Position numbers and translations under genes: made by a program. A stretch of DNA of 64,000 bases, taken from positions 6,352,501-6,416,500 of the forward strand of contig NZ_JARUBL010000001.1 in NCBI RefSeq assembly GCF_029626155.1. The letters run 5' to 3'. Of this stretch, positions 39,294 to 48,743 are shown one piece after another. Under the pieces are notes generated by a model. The model was not told where the DNA came from. It did not search any database and was given only the letters and a program-made list of their open reading frames with translations. Numbering within the stretch: position 1 is the stretch's first letter; each line of letters begins with the position of its first letter. This DNA is from Solwaraspora sp. WMMD1047 (GTDB lineage Bacteria; Actinomycetota; Actinomycetes; Mycobacteriales; Micromonosporaceae).

Positions 39294-41843
39294 GTGGCGC
39301 TCGTGCGGGTGTACTGCGGTCTGGCCTCGGCGGATTCAGCTGGTCGACCGGTCTCGGCCGGCTCGACGCTGACGGCCGCCGTGGTGGACGACGCGGGCCG
39401 GTTGCTGCATGTCTGCGAGATCGGCGACGATCCGGCCGGCTACGCACAGCTCGGGTCGCTGCTCGTCGAACGGTCCAGCGGACCGAGCGGCGCCGCGATC
39501 GCCGCGGACAGCGACGATCACGTCGTCACCTCCCTGCTGAGCGCCGCCGGCCGCCCCCTGGCGATCGTCGACGACGACCTGGTCGACGACTTCGCCGAGC
39601 GGTTCGCCGACGACGAGTCGGTGGAGGAGATGGAATCCCCGCCCGCCCAGCGGCGCGCGGTGGGGCTGGCCCGGGCGTTACAGGCCGGCGCCCTCTCCGC
39701 CACCACCCTGCCCGCTCCCCGGGACCTGGCCGGCTTCAAGCCGGTGCTCGCCGCCCACGCCGCACTGGCGAACGGTCGGCACGGCGCCGCCGTCGCACTG
39801 CGCGAGGTACTGCGTGAGCTGTATCCGGCGGCGCTGCGGGCGTACCCGGATCCGGCGGAGCCGGTCTCGCTCGCCGTCCTCGACGCCCTGCCGGAGCCGG
39901 GCCTGCTCGGCGGCACCAGCGCCCGCGGCCGGGACACGTCGGTGGCCACCGACGCGATCGCGGCCCACCTCGCCGCGGACGGCGTCGCCGACGCGGCGGC
40001 CATCACCGACGCCGTCACGGCGCTGCGGGTGGCGATAGCGGAGACGCCCCGCCGGGCACCGGCGAACCAGGCCCTCACCTCAGCGGTGGCCGAGACGGTA
40101 CGGCAGGCGGTCGCCGCCGTCCGTGCCTGCGACGCCGCCTGCGACGCGCTCGTGGCGACCCTCGACGCCCGGGTCACCACCCCGGCTCCGGTCTCGGGCC
40201 GACGGACCGTCCGCCGGGCGGCGCCCGAGGCACCGGCGGCCCTCGCGCCCGCCCGGTCCGGGTCCGACCGACGCGCGGCCTACGACGACCGCGGCGCACC
40301 CGAGCCCGCCGTCCTGGCCGGGCGGGTGGCGACCGAGAACCGGCCGAACGGCCGGCCGGCCCACGAGCCGGTGCCGAGCGGCGGCCGGCGCAGCCGACCC
40401 GAGCCGGCCACCAGCCTGCCGCTGCCGCCCCGTCCGGTGGCCCCACCACCGGTCGCTCCGGCACCTGTCGCGCCGCCTCCGGTGGCCCCTCGGCCGGTGG
40501 CTCCGGCGGCAGCGCACGCCGCCCCCGTCTCGGCCGCGCCCGCGCCCACCTCCGCGCCGCCCGGCCCGGGACGCCGGTCGGATCCGCCGGCCAACCGGCC
40601 GATCTCCGCGCCACCTCCGCCGCCGCCCGGCATCACCCCGATCTCGCCGGCCGCCCGCGGTCCGGTGCCGCCGGCGGACGCGGGCGAGCCCTTCCGGGCC
40701 ACCCTCACCACGGCGGCGATCAACAGCGCCCGCAGCGAACGGCGACCGACCCCGATCACCCCGCGACCCAAGACCAACGGGGAGTCGCGGCCGCCGACGG
40801 GCGGTTTCGGCGCCACCGACCTGACCCTGCCGATGCCGGCGCCGCGCCCGGACAACGCTCCGGCCCCCGGTTCACGCGCCAACTGGCCCCTGGTGAACTC
40901 GGGCGACCGTCCGGACGCACCGGCCGCCCAGGACCGCCCGTTCACCTTCGGTGACCCGCCCGCCGAGCTTCAGCGGCGGACCGGAGCCGCCGCCGAGGGC
41001 CGGGTCACCCCGCCGTGGCTTGCCGACGACCTCCCGCCGGAGCCGCCGACGCTGCGCCTGGTGGAACCGCCGACCGAAGAACGGCTCGGCGAGGAACGCT
41101 CCCGCCGAGGCGAACGGGTGCTCGACGGGGACCGCCGCCACGCCGCTGACCGGGCCGGCCGCGACGCGCTCGACGGCGACCGGTCGCGCCGCGACCCGCT
41201 CGACGGAGGCCGGTCGCGCCGGGACGCGCTCGACGGTGGGCGGCTGCCCGAACGGTCACCGGTCGGTGGGCTCGCCCAGCGCGAGGAACCCCGATTCGAC
41301 GCCCCGCCGTTGCGGCTCGTCGACCAGGAGTCGACCGATCGGGGTGGCCGCTCCGGTCGATCCCGGCGGGCCGCCGAGATCGGCGATCCGCCGTCGGCTC
41401 CCGTCTCCAGTGAGGGCGACGGCGACCTGCTGATCTTCGCGGCGACCCGGTCCGCCTGGTTCACCGGGCACGCCGAGGAGAGCGAGCTCGACTGGTCGTC
41501 GACCGCCGCCGACACCGGCTGGCGGGCCGCCGAGCAGGCTGCCCAACCGGCCGTCGGCGCGGAGACCGAGGCCGGGCTGCCGAAGCGGGTGCCGCAGGCG
41601 AACCTGGTTCCCGGCTCGCCGCTGCGCGACGAGCGACCGCTGCGGATCGTGCGCGACGCGGCGCGGATCGCCGAGCACACCACCGGCTACTTCCGGGGCT
41701 GGCGGCGCGGCCAGGAGATCGGCGGCTACGCGGTCGGCGGTCGGCCGGGCCGGGAGGCCGCCGGCGGCTGGGACTTCAGCCGCGACCCGATCGAGCGGGA
41801 CGACCGCGACTTCGAGTTCCGGCCGGCCAGCTACCGCTCCTAA
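39294..41843 (+). CDS. IS110-transposase-like N-terminus fused to a conservon-sensor-type C-terminal tail
   Basis: The 849-residue protein starts at GTG 39294 behind GGGAGGAGG. Residues 1-300 follow the IS110 family order: LTAAVVDDAGRLLHVCEIGDDPAGYAQL, AAIAADSDDHVVTSLLSAAGRPLAIVDDDLV and LREVLRELYPAALRAY (each quoted only in part as evidence), then a helical coiled-coil stretch. The family DEDD catalytic residues are not kept: the first Asp site reads GLASAD, the Glu site AADSDD, and the TDxxDA site SPPAQRRA. The C-terminal IS110 domain and any terminal repeats are missing. Residues 310-700 are Pro/Ala/Arg-rich and disordered, with a 30-bp tandem repeat. Residues about 712-815 match the tail of the adjacent conservon sensor. 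Function unknown; not a working transposase. Confidence 0.72.
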   Translation: MALVRVYCGLASADSAGRPVSAGSTLTAAVVDDAGRLLHVCEIGDDPAGYAQLGSLLVERSSGPSGAAIAADSDDHVVTSLLSAAGRPLAIVDDDLVDDFAERFADDESVEEMESPPAQRRAVGLARALQAGALSATTLPAPRDLAGFKPVLAAHAALANGRHGAAVALREVLRELYPAALRAYPDPAEPVSLAVLDALPEPGLLGGTSARGRDTSVATDAIAAHLAADGVADAAAITDAVTALRVAIAETPRRAPANQALTSAVAETVRQAVAAVRACDAACDALVATLDARVTTPAPVSGRRTVRRAAPEAPAALAPARSGSDRRAAYDDRGAPEPAVLAGRVATENRPNGRPAHEPVPSGGRRSRPEPATSLPLPPRPVAPPPVAPAPVAPPPVAPRPVAPAAAHAAPVSAAPAPTSAPPGPGRRSDPPANRPISAPPPPPPGITPISPAARGPVPPADAGEPFRATLTTAAINSARSERRPTPITPRPKTNGESRPPTGGFGATDLTLPMPAPRPDNAPAPGSRANWPLVNSGDRPDAPAAQDRPFTFGDPPAELQRRTGAAAEGRVTPPWLADDLPPEPPTLRLVEPPTEERLGEERSRRGERVLDGDRRHAADRAGRDALDGDRSRRDPLDGGRSRRDALDGGRLPERSPVGGLAQREEPRFDAPPLRLVDQESTDRGGRSGRSRRAAEIGDPPSAPVSSEGDGDLLIFAATRSAWFTGHAEESELDWSSTAADTGWRAAEQAAQPAVGAETEAGLPKRVPQANLVPGSPLRDERPLRIVRDAARIAEHTTGYFRGWRRGQEIGGYAVGGRPGREAAGGWDFSRDPIERDDRDFEFRPASYRS
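41161..41250 (+). repeat. 30-bp tandem repeat x 3 within the hybrid gene
   Basis: Three 30-base units encode RDALDGDRSR, RDPLDGGRSR and RDALDGGRLP in frame. They lie in the disordered charged part just before the C-terminal tail. Confidence 0.8.
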
Positions 41844-41860
41844 CCGGCTACCACAGCTGA

Positions 41861-41899
41861 CCGACGACGCACCGTCCGATCGGGGCGGTGCGTCGTCGG
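41861..41899 (+). terminator. Strong hairpin after the IS110-like hybrid gene
   Basis: CCGACGACGCACCG (41861-41874) pairs perfectly over 14 bp with CGGTGCGTCGTCGG (41886-41899). It starts 18 bases after the stop codon. The 240-base stretch to the convergent cvnD gene contains no other gene. Confidence 0.8.
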
Positions 41900-42044
41900 C
41901 TGTCTACGCGGGTGGCCACTCCGTCCGCCCTGAGTTCGCCCGAGACGGCTGACCGCCCCGGCTCGCTGCTTCCCGCAGGAGGCGGGCACGCATCGGCTCA
42001 GCGGCCCGTTGAGCGGTCCCGTTTCTCCACTGCGGACACGACGA

Positions 42045-42075
42045 AGCGCCGGACGGGGTTGCCCCGCCCGGCGCT
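42045..42075 (-). terminator. Terminator of the conservon operon
   Basis: AGCGCCGGACGGGG and CCCCGCCCGGCGCT form a 14-bp stem with one A-C mismatch and a TTG loop. It begins 12 bases beyond the cvnD stop codon on the minus strand. Confidence 0.75.
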
Positions 42076-42086
42076 GTCGACAGCTG

Positions 42087-42695
42087 TCAGGCCGGCGCCA
42101 CGGCCCGGGAGCGGCGCATGGTCAGCACGTACTCGACGAGCGAGATGAGAACGTGCTTCGTCGACTCCCGGTTGCGGGCGTCGCACGCCACCACCGGAAC
42201 GTCGGCGGAGATCGCCAGCGCGTCCCGGACGTCCTGCGGGTCGTGGTACTGCATGCCGTCGAAGCAGTTGATCGCGACCAGGTACGGCAGTCGCCGATGC
42301 TCGAAGAAGTCGATGGCCGCGAAGCAGTCGGCCAACCGGCGGGTGTCGACGAGCACGACGGCACCGATCGCCCCCCGCACCAGTTCGTCCCACATGAACC
42401 AGAACCGCGTCTGGCCAGGCGTGCCGAACAGGTAGAGGATCAGGTCCCGGTCGATCGAGATACGACCGAAGTCCATGGCCACGGTCGTTGTCGTCTTGCC
42501 CGGCACCTGGCGGGTGTCGTCGACCCCGACGCCGGCCGAGGTCATGATCGCCTCGGTGGTCAGCGGCGTAATCTCCGAGACCGAGCCGACCAGCGTCGTC
42601 TTGCCGACGCCGAACCCACCGGCGATGACAATCTTCGCCGAGGTCACGCGCCCACCACTCGGGCGGTGAGACATGTCAGAGCCTGCGAAGTCCAC
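42087..42695 (-). CDS. Conservon GTPase, CvnD-like
   Basis: The 202-residue small GTPase-like protein has P-loop GGFGVGKTTLVGSVSE, switch region EAIMTSAGVGVDDTRQVPGKTTTTVAMDFGR (core TTTTVAMDFGRI), G3 motif LFGTPGQTRFWFMWDEL and a non-canonical G4 NCFDG in place of NKxD. Conservon GTPases act with CvnA-C at the membrane in a loosely G-protein-like signalling complex in actinomycetes. The start at 42695 gives 15 residues before the conserved TSAKIVIAG; a GTG nearer the core (about 42647) is equally possible. It overlaps cvnC by up to 20 bases and is the last gene of the operon. Confidence 0.92.
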   Translation of the reverse strand: MDFAGSDMSHRPSGGRVTSAKIVIAGGFGVGKTTLVGSVSEITPLTTEAIMTSAGVGVDDTRQVPGKTTTTVAMDFGRISIDRDLILYLFGTPGQTRFWFMWDELVRGAIGAVVLVDTRRLADCFAAIDFFEHRRLPYLVAINCFDGMQYHDPQDVRDALAISADVPVVACDARNRESTKHVLISLVEYVLTMRRSRAVAPA

Positions 42696-43056
42696 TCAGC
42701 ACCCTCTCCAGCAGTTCAGTGCCCACCGCATCGTCGGCGTCGTCCAGGATTGTCGGTTCGTGCACCGCCACCAGGCCATCGGCGGCCATGTCGGCGATCA
42801 GAACCCGGGCGACGCCGAGGGGCAGCTGCATCCGCGCCGCGATCTCCGCGAGCGACTGCAGCCGACCGTCACACAGCGCGGCGATGTATTGATGCTCACG
42901 ACCCTGTCCGCCGTTACCGTTTCCGGCGGACCGACCGCGCACCGTCGTTTCGACGAGCGCCTCCATGGCGATATCGAGCCTCGGGCGGGTACGGCCACGG
43001 GTGACGGCGTATGGCCGGACCAGCGCACCGGTCGGCTCATCGCGGTCAGCCATCAT
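42676..43056 (-). CDS. Conservon DUF742 protein, CvnC-like
   Basis: The 126-residue protein matches DUF742: ALVRPYAVTRGRTRPRLDIAMEALVETT (core VRPYAVTRGRTRP), then YIAALCDGRLQSLAEIAARMQLPLGVARVLIADMAADGLV, a winged-helix-like region. CvnC proteins are small cytoplasmic partners of the CvnA ATPase and CvnD GTPase. It is third in the minus-strand conservon, 104 bases after the roadblock gene, and overlaps the GTPase gene. Confidence 0.92.
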   Translation of the reverse strand: MMADRDEPTGALVRPYAVTRGRTRPRLDIAMEALVETTVRGRSAGNGNGGQGREHQYIAALCDGRLQSLAEIAARMQLPLGVARVLIADMAADGLVAVHEPTILDDADDAVGTELLERVLSGLRRL

Positions 43057-43160
43057 CGCCGTTCACCCCCTCCTCGTCCTGCTCGAACATCGAAGCCATC
43101 GAACTCGTCGCTATGTCAGTTGCGTCGGCACTGGCTGGCTGTCCCACCAACCGGCGCCGG

Positions 43161-43565
43161 TCAGCCCAGCATTCCCGCGGCGGCCCGGGGCGCTGGCGTC
43201 AACGCGTCACCCACCCGGTCGACGAGCAATGCCATCTCATACCCGACCTGCCCCACGTCGCAACTGCGGGCAGCCAGGACTGCGAATGACGAACCATCCG
43301 AGATGGACATCAGGAACAGGAACCCATTGTCCATCTCGACCACCGTCTGCAACACCGCCCCACCCTCGAAGCAGCGGGCCGCGCCCTGGGTCAGGCTGAC
43401 CAGCCCCGACGAGATCGCCGCGAGTTGGTCGGCCCGGTCGCGTGGAAGGTCTCGCGACGACGCGAGGAGCAGACCGTCGGCCGAGACGGCGATCGCGTGC
43501 GCGACCCCGGGTACCCGGTCGGCGAAGTTGGCAAGCAGCCAACCAAGATCCTGCGTAGTGGTCAT
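43161..43565 (-). CDS. Conservon roadblock/LC7 protein, CvnB-like
   Basis: The 134-residue protein has the roadblock/LC7 fold signature: [32 protein letters not shown], here seen in [18 protein letters not shown], then [20 protein letters not shown] and [25 protein letters not shown]. In conservons this protein modulates the CvnD GTPase, like MglB for MglA. Its ATG overlaps the sensor stop by four bases. Confidence 0.94.
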   Translation of the reverse strand: MTTTQDLGWLLANFADRVPGVAHAIAVSADGLLLASSRDLPRDRADQLAAISSGLVSLTQGAARCFEGGAVLQTVVEMDNGFLFLMSISDGSSFAVLAARSCDVGQVGYEMALLVDRVGDALTPAPRAAAGMLG

Positions 43566-46500
43566 CCTTCATGCTCCTTCTGGCTGCTCCCGGCCGCGCG
43601 GCCCGAGTCGGCCTGCGAGGATTGCTGCCCTGCCGGAGTTGCCTCCGGGTTGGTCGGGTGTTCGTCCGAGGGGTGACTACGGCCGCGCTGAACCCCACGG
43701 TGGTACGCGGAGAGTAGCCCGCGCACCGCCTCCGGGGTACGGCGCTGCACCGAGTTGTTCGGCTTCTCCACCCCGCCGGGCACCAACTGTGCCATCGGTA
43801 CCCGCTTGGGTAGCCCGGTGTTGGTGGTTTCGGCGGCGCGGGCGTCAGCGGCCGCGCTGGCCGCCCGCCAGCCGTCGTCGGCCGCCGTCTGCCAGTCGCT
43901 CGACGTCGCCTCGCCGCGTCGGCCGGCGGCGCCGTTGCCGATGCCCGACCCGGCCGCCGGGCCGGTGAGCGTCGGCGTGGCCGCGGGCCGGCTGGCCGCC
44001 GAGGCGGGGACCGGCTGCCCGGCTCCGCTGGTGGCGTCGGCGGTGACGAACTGAGCCGTCGACTCGCTGGCGGCGACGGGCTTGGGTGCGCCCGGACCGG
44101 CCGCCTCTTCCGACGCCGGCCGGCGGGTCCGGAACCAGGCCGACTCCAGCTCCCGGAAGATCGGCAGCTCCATCGTCTCGTCCGCGAACCGACCCTGGGC
44201 GGCCGTCGCCGGGGCGGGCGGCGGTGCGGTGACCGGGGTCGCCGGGGCGGGCCGGGCCACCCGGGGCAGTTCGGCGGTCATGTCCAGGGCGGCGGCCAGC
44301 CGTTCCGGCACCGCCGGGGTGGACTGGTCCCGCTCCGGGGCGCTGACCGGGGGCCAGGCCGGCGGCGCGGCGCCCGGCTGGCCCTGCGTCGGTGGCGCCG
44401 ACCGGACGGGCGGGGCCGACACCGGGCGGGCCGGCGGCGCGGACGGCACCGGTGGGGCCATCGATTCCAGGCCGGAGCGGGCCTCGGGGTTGCTCGGCAT
44501 CTGGCGGGGGATGCCGCCGACGGGGCCGCCGGTGGTGGCGTCGCCCTCGGCCGGTTCCTCCTCGATGGCCCGGCGCTGTGGCAGGGGCTCGGCACCCCGG
44601 CCGTTCGAGGCCGGCCTCGGGGTGAAGGCGCTGCCGCCGTTCATGCCGGACCGCGCCCCGGTCAGGTCCGACCAGGCCGGCATGGATCGGCTGGGTGGAC
44701 CGCTGCGGGAGAGCCCGCCGCCGTTGAGCGGGGCGTCGAACTCGAACGGGCGGGCCGCCGGGGCCGGTTCCGGGTCCCGTGCCGCCGGCCCGCTCTCCAG
44801 CGCCAGCGGCGCGGGGAAGGCGGGGCGCTGCGGCGGTGGGGCCTGCTGACCACCGTTGGCGCCGGGCTGACCACCGTTCGCGCCGGCGAAGGCGCCGGGC
44901 TGACCACGACCGGCGAGGGCCCGGGGCACCAGCACCGAGGTCGGCAGCGTGACGTCGGCGACCGTGCCGCGGTCGGATCCGGGGCGCAGCTCGACCTTGA
45001 CGCCGTGCCGGGCGGCGAGCCGGGCGACCACCACGAGACCCATCATCCGGGACACCGCCACGTCGACCTGCGGGGGCGTGGCGAGCCGTTCGTTGAGGTC
45101 ACTGAGCTGGTCGGGCGAGATACCGATGCCGCGGTCCTCGACGTAGAGCACCGCCCGGTCTCCCACCCGCCGGGCCTCGACCATGACCTGCGAGTCCGGC
45201 GGGGAGAACGCGGTGGCGTTGTCGAACAGCTCGGCGACCAGGTGCACCAGGTCGTTGACGGCGTGCGCGGCGACCTCGATGTCGCGGTCGACCACCCCGA
45301 ACTCGATCCGGGTGTAGTGCTCGACCTCGGACTGGGCAGCCCGCAGCACGTCGATCAGGGCGGCCGGCTCGCGCTGCACCCGGGTGGAGTCCGCCCCGGC
45401 GAGCACCAGCAGGTTCTCGTCGTTGCGGCGCATCCGGGTGGCGAGGTGGTCGAGCTGGAACAGCTCGCCCAGCCGGTCCGGGTCCTCCTCGCCGCGCTCC
45501 AGCCGGTCGAGGTGGCCGATCAGGCGGTCGACCAGGATCTGCGACCGGCGGGCCAGGTTGACGAACATCGTCGCGACCGAGGAGCGCAGCGCGGCCTGCT
45601 CGGCGGCGGTCCGGACGGCCTCCAGGTGGACCGCGTTGAACGCCTCGGTGACCTGGCCGAACTCGTCCCGGCTCCGGACCGGTAGCGGTTCGGCGATCTG
45701 GTTCGCGGCCTGGACCGGCGACATGTGCGCGGTCAGCGCGGGATCGCGCAGCCGGGACACCGCGTGCGGCAGGCCGTACTGGGCGATGGAGAGCGCGCCC
45801 TGGCGCAGCTCCCGCAGCGAGCGGGCCATCGACCGGGCGACCAGGTAGGCGAGCAGGATCGCCAGCAGCAGCATGCTCAGCAGCAGGCCGGTCTCGACGA
45901 AGACCTGCTGGCGTACGTCGTTGCGCAGCGCGGCGGCCTGGTCGACCACGTCCGAGTCGAGCCGGGACTCGACGGCCCGGATCAGCGCGGCGTTGCCGAC
46001 CATGGCGGCGTCCCAGGCGTCCGCGTCGAACGGCGCGTCGGCCATGCTCTCGGTCGTCCGGCCCCGGATCCAGCCGCTGTAGTTGTCGGCCTCCCGCTGG
46101 TCGGAGCCGGCCACGGTCTGCTCGTAGAACTCGGCCTCGGACCGGCTCGCCACCGCCTGGAAGGTCTGCAGCGCCTGCTGCTGGCCGGTCTCGGTGGCGA
46201 TGTAGTCGGTCCGCAGGACCGGGGTCAGCGCGTTCTGGATCAGGGCCCGGTGCACGACGATCCGGCGGACCGAAAGGAACTCCTTGGCCCGCGCGGTCGC
46301 CGCGGCGGCACGCATCCGCTCACTCAGGCCGGTGTCGCCGGCGAGCTGGGTGGCGGAGTCCCGGATGTCGAGCAGGTCGCTGATCAGGCCCTCGTACGAC
46401 TGGGCCGCGTCGGTGAGCTTGAGCCGGGCGTTGACGACCTGGCTGCGGGTGCCCGGCAGGTCGGCCAGGCTCTGGTCGATCCGGGTGAGCAGGGCGTCGA

Positions 46501-46900
46501 AGTTGGCCGGTAGGTCGGTGAGCGCGCTGCGCTGCTGGGAGTACGGCCCCTTCGCCTCGTCGACGACCGGGTGCAGCTTGCTGTAGACGTCGAGGTACTT
46601 CTCCTTGTTCGCCTCGCTCTGGGCGCCCAGCAGGAGCACCGCGGCGGCCCGCTCGTCCTGCAGGTCGTGCACCAGTTCGCCGGAGACGGCGGAGAGGTTG
46701 GCGAGGGTGCGGGCGCGGTCTGCGTCACCCGCGGTCTCCAGGTGGTCGATGAGCCCGGTCGTGCCGACCACGACGGTGGCGAGGGTCGGCACGATCATGA
46801 TGAGACCGAGCTTCGACCAGATCGGCATGTCGCGGAGCCGGCCGAATGGCCGGCGGAGACGCGACAGGAAAGTGTTCGCCGTCTTCGGCCGCTTGCTCAC
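43562..46900 (-). CDS. Conservon sensor ATPase, CvnA-like, with nitrate/nitrite-sensing (NIT) domain
   Basis: The 1112-residue membrane protein has TM1 ([20 protein letters not shown], about 31-50), a large extracytoplasmic helical NIT-type domain (about 60-310), TM2 ([21 protein letters not shown]), a HAMP region and a HATPase domain. The ATPase has an N-box in [14 protein letters not shown] and a G-box in [11 protein letters not shown]. No phosphoacceptor His motif is visible, as in other CvnA proteins. A Pro/Ala-rich disordered region leads to a tail with [20 protein letters not shown] and [15 protein letters not shown], shared with the convergent hybrid protein. GTG 46900 is chosen because it follows GGGAAGG; a start at 46951 is possible. 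Confidence 0.9.
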   Translation of the reverse strand: MSKRPKTANTFLSRLRRPFGRLRDMPIWSKLGLIMIVPTLATVVVGTTGLIDHLETAGDADRARTLANLSAVSGELVHDLQDERAAAVLLLGAQSEANKEKYLDVYSKLHPVVDEAKGPYSQQRSALTDLPANFDALLTRIDQSLADLPGTRSQVVNARLKLTDAAQSYEGLISDLLDIRDSATQLAGDTGLSERMRAAAATARAKEFLSVRRIVVHRALIQNALTPVLRTDYIATETGQQQALQTFQAVASRSEAEFYEQTVAGSDQREADNYSGWIRGRTTESMADAPFDADAWDAAMVGNAALIRAVESRLDSDVVDQAAALRNDVRQQVFVETGLLLSMLLLAILLAYLVARSMARSLRELRQGALSIAQYGLPHAVSRLRDPALTAHMSPVQAANQIAEPLPVRSRDEFGQVTEAFNAVHLEAVRTAAEQAALRSSVATMFVNLARRSQILVDRLIGHLDRLERGEEDPDRLGELFQLDHLATRMRRNDENLLVLAGADSTRVQREPAALIDVLRAAQSEVEHYTRIEFGVVDRDIEVAAHAVNDLVHLVAELFDNATAFSPPDSQVMVEARRVGDRAVLYVEDRGIGISPDQLSDLNERLATPPQVDVAVSRMMGLVVVARLAARHGVKVELRPGSDRGTVADVTLPTSVLVPRALAGRGQPGAFAGANGGQPGANGGQQAPPPQRPAFPAPLALESGPAARDPEPAPAARPFEFDAPLNGGGLSRSGPPSRSMPAWSDLTGARSGMNGGSAFTPRPASNGRGAEPLPQRRAIEEEPAEGDATTGGPVGGIPRQMPSNPEARSGLESMAPPVPSAPPARPVSAPPVRSAPPTQGQPGAAPPAWPPVSAPERDQSTPAVPERLAAALDMTAELPRVARPAPATPVTAPPPAPATAAQGRFADETMELPIFRELESAWFRTRRPASEEAAGPGAPKPVAASESTAQFVTADATSGAGQPVPASAASRPAATPTLTGPAAGSGIGNGAAGRRGEATSSDWQTAADDGWRAASAAADARAAETTNTGLPKRVPMAQLVPGGVEKPNNSVQRRTPEAVRGLLSAYHRGVQRGRSHPSDEHPTNPEATPAGQQSSQADSGRAAGSSQKEHEG

Positions 46901-47584
46901 GTCACCGCCTTCCCTGTCGGCGCCCGGCCACATGCCGTGGGCACCGCTCATCGACCGACCCGGGCGGGTCGGACCTCCGAGATTCCATCACGCCTCACCA
47001 CAAAGAGAAAGCCCAGGTTGTCCGTTGCCGGGAGTGTGGCGGGTTGATGATGCAATTTGATAGCAATCCGTCTGCCCGAAGTTACTCACCGTGTCGACAC
47101 GACCTGTCTGGGTTTGCTCAACCGACCGAGCCCGCCAGCGCCCCGGACGCCGGTCGCAGCGGTGCCGACCGATCTTTCCGCAGGCGCACCCCGGAGTCTT
47201 TCCCGAGGCTGCCGACGACCCTACGCCCTCCGGTCCGGCGGATGCGACCGCCAGGTGTCCGACCGCTGACAGCGGCGACCGTCCGGGGCCTGGATCCGTT
47301 GCCGCACCGGAACGGGACGGCAAGGGCGAAGTGCCGGTTTACGCGTTTCATGCGGACCGGTGGGCGCCGTTTTCGGACCAGGCGACAGGCCCGGCGCGGC
47401 CGTACCGAGACCACCGCGCGACCTGGACGCGACCGCGATCCCACTCGACCTCGAATCGGCGCGAACCGGCAAATGGACGTGCGGACGGCGCGCAGCTGAC
47501 CGGATCGCCAGTTTTCCGGCGCCGAACAGGCGCCCGATCGTGGCCGTACCGGTGGCGCGCCGATCACGATCCGTTGTCGCCGGC
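46901..47584. other. Long intergenic region upstream of the conservon
   Basis: About 680 bases without a convincing gene on either strand; open frames here lack codon bias or family motifs. The 46985-47100 part is unusually AT-containing (for example ATGCAATTTGATAGCAATCC) and should hold the conservon promoter. It includes the perfect 12-bp palindrome CGTGTCGACACG at 47090-47101. The remainder to the adenosine deaminase stop is GC-rich with no recognisable element. Confidence 0.5.
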
Positions 47585-48661
47585 TCAGGCCATCAGCTTG
47601 GCGTACGCTGGCTTGATCACCTCGTTGATGATGGCCAGCCGCTCGTCGAACGGGATGAAGGCGCTCTTCATGGCGTTGATCGTGAACCACTGCAGCTCCG
47701 CCCAGCCGTACCCGAACGCCGCCACCAGCAGGGCCATCTCCCGGGACATCGAGGTGCCGCTCATCAACCGGTTGTCGGTGTTCACGGTGGCCCGGAAGCG
47801 CAGGTCCCGCAGCAGCCCGATCGGATGCTCGGCGATCGAGGCGGCGGCCCCGGTCTGCACGTTCGACGACGGGCAGAGCTCCAGCGGGATCCGCTTGTCC
47901 CGCACGTACGCGGCCAGCCGGCCGAGCGTCGGCGGGCTGCCCGGGGTGATGTCGTCGACGATCCGCACCCCGTGCCCGAGCCGGTCGGCGCCGCACCACT
48001 GGATCGCCTGCCAGATCGAGGGCAGCCCGAACGCCTCCCCGGCGTGGATGGTGAAGTGGAAGTTTTCCCGCTGCAGGTACTCGAAGGCGTCCAGGTGCCG
48101 GGTCGGCGGGAAACCGGCCTCGGCGCCGGCGATGTCGAAGCCGACCACCCCGACGTCGCGGTGCCGGACGGCCAGCTCGGCGATCTCCTGCGAGCGGGCG
48201 GCGTGCCGCATCGCGGTGAGCAGGGTGCCGATCCGGATCGGGCGGCCGGCGCGGGCCGCCTCGGCCGCCCCGTCGGCGAACCCGGCGAGCACCGCCTCGA
48301 CCACCTGGTCGAGGGTGAGGCCCTTCTCCAGGTGCTGTTCGGGCGCGAACCGCACCTCCGCGTAGACCACCCCGTCGTCGGCCAGGTCGCGCGCGCACTC
48401 GGCGGCCACCCGGCGTAGCCCGCCCGGGGTCTGCATGACCGCCACCGTGTGCCGGAAGGTTTCCAGGTACCGTTCCAGCGACCCGGAGTCGGCCGCGGCC
48501 ACGAACCACCGGCCCAGTCCGTCGGCGTCGGTGGCGGGCAGTTCGTGGCCCACCTCGGCGGCGAGTTCGACTATTGTCGCGGGCCGCAGCCCACCGTCCA
48601 GATGGTCGTGCAGCAACGCCTTGGGCGCCCTGACGATCTCGTCGTATCCGATTGCCACCAT
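47585..48661 (-). CDS. add: Adenosine deaminase
   Basis: The 358-residue enzyme deaminates adenosine and deoxyadenosine to inosine forms. Zinc ligands and catalytic residues are in place: [14 protein letters not shown] at the N-terminus, EVRFAPEQH, the [10 protein letters not shown] motif with zinc His and catalytic Glu, RLGHGVRI, and [16 protein letters not shown] with the final zinc Asp. ATG 48661 (MVAIGYDEI) is preferred over GTG 48670. It is monocistronic, divergent from the methyltransferase gene, and functionally linked to the nucleoside operon at 50436-57829. Confidence 0.95.
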   Translation of the reverse strand: MVAIGYDEIVRAPKALLHDHLDGGLRPATIVELAAEVGHELPATDADGLGRWFVAAADSGSLERYLETFRHTVAVMQTPGGLRRVAAECARDLADDGVVYAEVRFAPEQHLEKGLTLDQVVEAVLAGFADGAAEAARAGRPIRIGTLLTAMRHAARSQEIAELAVRHRDVGVVGFDIAGAEAGFPPTRHLDAFEYLQRENFHFTIHAGEAFGLPSIWQAIQWCGADRLGHGVRIVDDITPGSPPTLGRLAAYVRDKRIPLELCPSSNVQTGAAASIAEHPIGLLRDLRFRATVNTDNRLMSGTSMSREMALLVAAFGYGWAELQWFTINAMKSAFIPFDERLAIINEVIKPAYAKLMA

Positions 48662-48743
48662 GTCCAGCACAGTAGTGCCCGGCGGTCGACGCCGGCCGGG
48701 GCGGCATCGGCGCCGGTCCGGCGGGCGTGCCAGTATTCAGGTC

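Noticed and set aside
39294-41843. An active IS110 insertion sequence
   Set aside because: The catalytic acidic residues and the C-terminal transposase domain are missing. The gene has normal host codon use and a 540-residue non-transposase extension, and no flanking IS ends are visible.
46901-47584. tRNA or riboswitch in the long intergenic region
   Set aside because: No cloverleaf, T-loop sequence or known aptamer core could be recognised by eye. A covariance-model scan would settle it.
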